From Rhodospirillaceae bacterium (GTDB lineage: Bacteria > Pseudomonadota > Alphaproteobacteria > CACIAM-22H2), in NCBI GenBank assembly GCA_022843945.1, contig JALHMR010000042.1, forward strand, positions 1-41,338: 41,338 nt of DNA. The letters run 5' to 3'. The notes beneath the pieces were generated by a model, which made no database searches, was not told the origin of the DNA, and was given only the letters and a program-made list of their open reading frames with translations. The position numbers were made by a program, and so were the translations under genes. Shown here piece after piece: positions 38,742 to 41,338 of this stretch (its first letter is position 1; each line of letters opens with the position of its first letter).

Positions 38742-39638
38742 ATGCGTGACCCGTACGAAGTCCTGGGCGTGCCGCGTCAGGCCACCCCCGACGACATCAA
38801 GAAGGCCTATCGGGGCCTGGCCAAGAAGCTGCACCCCGACCTCAACCCGGGCGACGCCAAGGCCGCGACCCAGTTCAAGGAGGTCTCCGCCGCCAACGAC
38901 ATGCTGTCCGATCCCGACAAGCGGGCCCGCTTCGACCGCGGCGAGATCGACGCCAGCGGCGCCGAGGTTCGCCGCCGCTCGTCCTATCGCAGCTACGCCG
39001 AAAGCCCGGGCGGCGCCAAGTACAGCACCGGCGGCATCGATCCCGAGGACATCTTCGACGAATTCTTCAGCGCCCGCTCTGGCCGCCAGCGCGGCTTCAA
39101 GGCCCGCGGCGCCGATGTCGCCTACGAGCTCGAGGTCGACCTCGTCGACGCGATCAAGGGCGCCAGGAAGCGCCTGACCCTGCCCGACGGCCGCTCGCTC
39201 GACGTCACCATTCCGGCCGGCACGCAGGAAGGGCAGCAGCTGCGGCTCAAGGGCCAGGGTACCGGCGGGCTGGGCGGCGGACCGGCCGGCGACGCCTATA
39301 TCGAGATCCACGTTCGGCCGCATCCGTTCTTCAAGCAGGATGGGGCGAATATCCGCATCGAGCTGCCGGTTACGCTGACCGAGGCCGTGCTCGGCGGCAA
39401 GATCACCGTGCCGACGATCGACGGGCCGGTGTCGATGACCGTGCCCAAGGGCTCCAATACCGGGACCACGCTGCGCCTCAAGGGCAAGGGCATGCCGCTC
39501 GACGGCAAGCGCGGCGACCAGTATGTGCGGCTCGAGGTCGTGCTGCCGGACAAGCCCGATCCCAAGCTCGAGGAATTCGTCGAGAAATGGGGCGACCGCG
39601 ACTACGACGTCCGCGGCAAGCTCGGCCTGGCGAAATAG
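38742..39638 (+). CDS. cbpA: DnaJ-family co-chaperone CbpA-like
   Basis: A 298-residue type II DnaJ protein. The J domain is at 1-70 with HPD in AKKLHPDLNPGDAKAA, followed by a short Ser/Gly-rich linker without a zinc-finger domain. Two C-terminal substrate-binding domains have GADVAYELEVDLVDAIKGARKRL, LRLKGQGTGGLGG and LRLKGKGMPLDGKRGDQYVRLEV. The absence of the zinc finger fits CbpA. It stimulates DnaK. The modulator gene follows 13 bp downstream. Confidence 0.92.
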   Translation: MRDPYEVLGVPRQATPDDIKKAYRGLAKKLHPDLNPGDAKAATQFKEVSAANDMLSDPDKRARFDRGEIDASGAEVRRRSSYRSYAESPGGAKYSTGGIDPEDIFDEFFSARSGRQRGFKARGADVAYELEVDLVDAIKGARKRLTLPDGRSLDVTIPAGTQEGQQLRLKGQGTGGLGGGPAGDAYIEIHVRPHPFFKQDGANIRIELPVTLTEAVLGGKITVPTIDGPVSMTVPKGSNTGTTLRLKGKGMPLDGKRGDQYVRLEVVLPDKPDPKLEEFVEKWGDRDYDVRGKLGLAK

Positions 39639-39651
39639 GAGAGGCCTGGCC

Positions 39652-39993
39652 ATGAAAGCGCTGGCTGACCTGGTGATCGAGCTGGACTGCTCCCGCGAGG
39701 AGCTCGTCCTGCTCGTGGAGCGGCGCTGGGTCCTGCCGCTGCAGCAGGATGGCGACTATGTTTTCTCCGAAGCCGATATCGCGCGGGCCCAGATGATCCT
39801 CGAGCTGCGCCGCGACTGCGCCATCGACGACGAGGCCATGGGCGTGGTGCTTGGCCTGCTCGACCAGCTCTACGGCGTGCGCCGGCAGATGCGCGAGCTA
39901 CTCTCGGCGGTGGCGGAACTGCCCGAAGCCCAGCGCGACATGCTGCTCAAGCGGGTCGGTGGGGTCGGCAAGGGCGCGGCCGACGAGAACTGA
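39652..39993 (+). CDS. cbpM: CbpM-like chaperone modulator
   Basis: A 113-residue protein with GGAGAGG upstream of ATG 39652. VIELDCSREELVLLVERRWVLPLQQDGDYVFSEADIARAQMILELRRDCAIDDEAMGVVLGLLDQLYGVRRQM is the MerR-like fold of CbpM, which binds the CbpA J domain and blocks DnaK stimulation. It directly follows cbpA, the expected arrangement. The symbol is assigned by synteny and fold. Confidence 0.83.
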   Translation: MKALADLVIELDCSREELVLLVERRWVLPLQQDGDYVFSEADIARAQMILELRRDCAIDDEAMGVVLGLLDQLYGVRRQMRELLSAVAELPEAQRDMLLKRVGGVGKGAADEN

Positions 39994-40093
39994 GCCCGCC
40001 CCGGGCTCTCCACGGCCGATTTGTAATAACCCTGCTTTCGTGTAGGATGCGCCGCCGAATTCGCCGATTTTTGCAGCAGGAGCACGGACTTAG

Positions 40094-40933
40094 ATGACCG
40101 ACCCTCGTCCCCTGATGGCCGGCAAGCGCGGGCTTGTCATGGGCGTGGCCAATGATCGCTCGATCGCCTGGGGCATCGCCAAGGCGGTCGCCAGTCATGG
40201 CGCGACGCTGGCCTTCACCTACCAGGGTGAGGCGCTGGAGAAGCGTGTCCGGCCGCTGGCCGAATCGGTCGGCTCAAAACTGGTCCTGCCCTGCGATGTC
40301 ACCGATGCCGCCAGCATGGACGGCGTGTTCGCGGCGCTGGCACGCGACTGGGGCGGCCTCGATTTCGTGGTCCACGCCATCGCCTTCTCCGACAAGGAGG
40401 AGCTCAAGGGCCTCTATGTCGACACGACGCGCGACAACTTCCTGCGCACCATGGACATCTCCTGCTTCTCCTTCACCGACGTCAGCCGGCGCGCGGTCCC
40501 GCTGATGAAGGACGGCGGCAGCCTGCTGACCTTGAGCTACTTCGGCGCCGAGCGCGTGATGCCGCATTACAACGTCATGGGCGTGGCCAAGGCGGCGCTC
40601 GAGGCCAGCGTGCGCTACCTCGCCGCCGACCTCGGCAAGCAGAAGATCCGCGTCAACGCCATCTCGGCCGGCCCCATCAAGACGCTGGCCGCCTCGGGTA
40701 TCGGCGATTTCCGCTACATCCTCAAGTGGAACGAGCTCAACGCGCCGCTGCGCCGCAACGTGACCACCGAGGAAGTGGGCAGCTCGGGCCTCTATCTGCT
40801 GAGCGATCTCAGCGCGGGTGTCACCGGCGAGGTGCACCACGTCGATGCCGGCTACCACGTTATCGGCATGCTGGCGACCGATGCCGCCCCCGCGGTGTCC
40901 GAGATGCTCGCCGGCTTCAAGCCGCAGAGCTGA
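40094..40933 (+). CDS. fabI: Enoyl-[acyl-carrier-protein] reductase (NADH)
   Basis: A 279-residue enzyme of fatty acid elongation reducing trans-2-enoyl-ACP. MAGKRGLVMGVANDRSIAWGIAK is the FabI nucleotide-binding variant, then VVHAIAFSDKEELKG, LTLSYFGAERVMPHYNVMGVAKAALE with the Tyr/Tyr/Lys catalytic set, and SAGPIKTLAASGIGDF. It precedes aroC, 27 bp away, on the same strand. Confidence 0.95.
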   Translation: MTDPRPLMAGKRGLVMGVANDRSIAWGIAKAVASHGATLAFTYQGEALEKRVRPLAESVGSKLVLPCDVTDAASMDGVFAALARDWGGLDFVVHAIAFSDKEELKGLYVDTTRDNFLRTMDISCFSFTDVSRRAVPLMKDGGSLLTLSYFGAERVMPHYNVMGVAKAALEASVRYLAADLGKQKIRVNAISAGPIKTLAASGIGDFRYILKWNELNAPLRRNVTTEEVGSSGLYLLSDLSAGVTGEVHHVDAGYHVIGMLATDAAPAVSEMLAGFKPQS

Positions 40934-40960
40934 CGGCGGCCTGGGCGGAAGCGCGCGGCC

Positions 40961-41338
40961 ATGTCGAGCAACAGCTACGGCACCCTCTTCCGGGTCACCA
41001 CCTGGGGCGAAAGCCACGGGCCGGCGATCGGCTGCGTGGTCGACGGCACGCCGCCGCGCCTGAAGCTGGCCGAGCCCGACATCCAGCAGTGGCTCGATAA
41101 GCGCAAGCCCGGCCAGTCGCGCTTCACCACCCAGCGCAAGGAAAGCGACACGGTCCGCATCCTCTCCGGCGTGCTGGGCGGCCTGACCACCGGCACGCCG
41201 ATTTCACTGATGATCGAGAACGAGGACGCACGCTCTAAGGACTACGACGAGATCAAGGACAAGTTCCGGCCCGGCCATGCCGACTACACCTACTGGGCCA
41301 AGTACGGCATCCGCGACTATCGCGGCGGCGGCCGCTCC
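40961..41338 (+). CDS. aroC: Chorismate synthase (5' part, runs off window)
   Basis: The first 126 codons are visible; full proteins have about 360. [31 protein letters not shown] is the conserved FMN/EPSP-binding N-terminus, followed by [37 protein letters not shown], and the window ends in [24 protein letters not shown]. It makes chorismate from EPSP, the last shikimate-pathway step. The C-terminus lies outside. Confidence 0.95.
   Translation, partial: MSSNSYGTLFRVTTWGESHGPAIGCVVDGTPPRLKLAEPDIQQWLDKRKPGQSRFTTQRKESDTVRILSGVLGGLTTGTPISLMIENEDARSKDYDEIKDKFRPGHADYTYWAKYGIRDYRGGGRS

Noticed and set aside
1-41338. CRISPR array, rRNA genes, IS element or transposase
   Set aside because: None seen: no regularly spaced repeats, no rRNA sequence and no recognisable transposase in any frame.

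Overview
The window is GC-rich throughout and reads as an alphaproteobacterial chromosome, probably Rhodospirillales-like, carrying a large prophage. The host part supports this: a phosphatidylcholine synthase, a CpdR-type cell-cycle receiver, an Mla operon whose permease carries a fused STAS domain, a CbpA/CbpM chaperone pair, and fabI next to aroC. The placement is inferred from gene content and protein style; no 16S or other marker is present.

Positions 1 to about 27,390 are a temperate, T7/podovirus-like prophage whose left end lies outside the window. The right end abuts the 3' end of a tRNA-Val(GAC) gene (27395-27469, minus strand), the usual target of a tRNA-directed integrase. From left to right the prophage holds: a small regulatory region (minus-strand 91-aa protein, XRE repressor, GcrA-like zinc protein); an LPD3-like effector with a displaced tail remnant; a Bbp19-like protein, a scaffold-like protein and small and large terminase subunits; an inserted block of non-structural genes (Tat-signal Gly/Asn/His-rich protein, two membrane coiled-coil proteins, a D-2-hydroxyacid dehydrogenase; about 6.4-9.9 kb); portal; a virion-type protein ending in a nuclease-toxin-like domain, followed by degenerate repeats; major capsid; tail tubular A and B; a gp13-like acetyltransferase-fold protein; a gp14-like core protein; tail fibre; a modification cassette; and a holin region. 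No integrase, replication gene, phage RNA polymerase or endolysin was recognised.

Three layers stand out. (1) A GACA(N)TGTC operator family recurs at five loci, including the repressor's own promoter and two promoters placed so that transcripts should start at or next to the ATG. (2) Behind the tail fibre, an uninterrupted run encodes a protein with a C-terminal cysteine cluster, a beta-rich companion, two 2OG-Fe(II) oxygenase-like proteins and a radical SAM/SPASM enzyme. This looks like a RiPP-style protein-modification system built into a phage tail module and is the best candidate for an undescribed system. (3) Two virion-type proteins carry nuclease/effector-like C-termini with duplicated or displaced sequence behind them, as in polymorphic toxins that exchange tips. 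Nested inverted repeats with a conserved core and different, self-complementary outer arms punctuate the late operon.

Positions 27,470-41,338 are ordinary host chromosome: pcs and cpdR (convergent), an N-formylglutamate amidohydrolase-family gene, a GNAT acetyltransferase, an AT-rich hairpin region, the mlaE-mlaF-mlaD-lipoprotein operon, a minus-strand universal stress protein/SDR/ankyrin cluster, a minus-strand pdxH-fieF pair, a glycine-zipper lipoprotein, cbpA-cbpM, fabI and the 5' part of aroC, which runs off the window.
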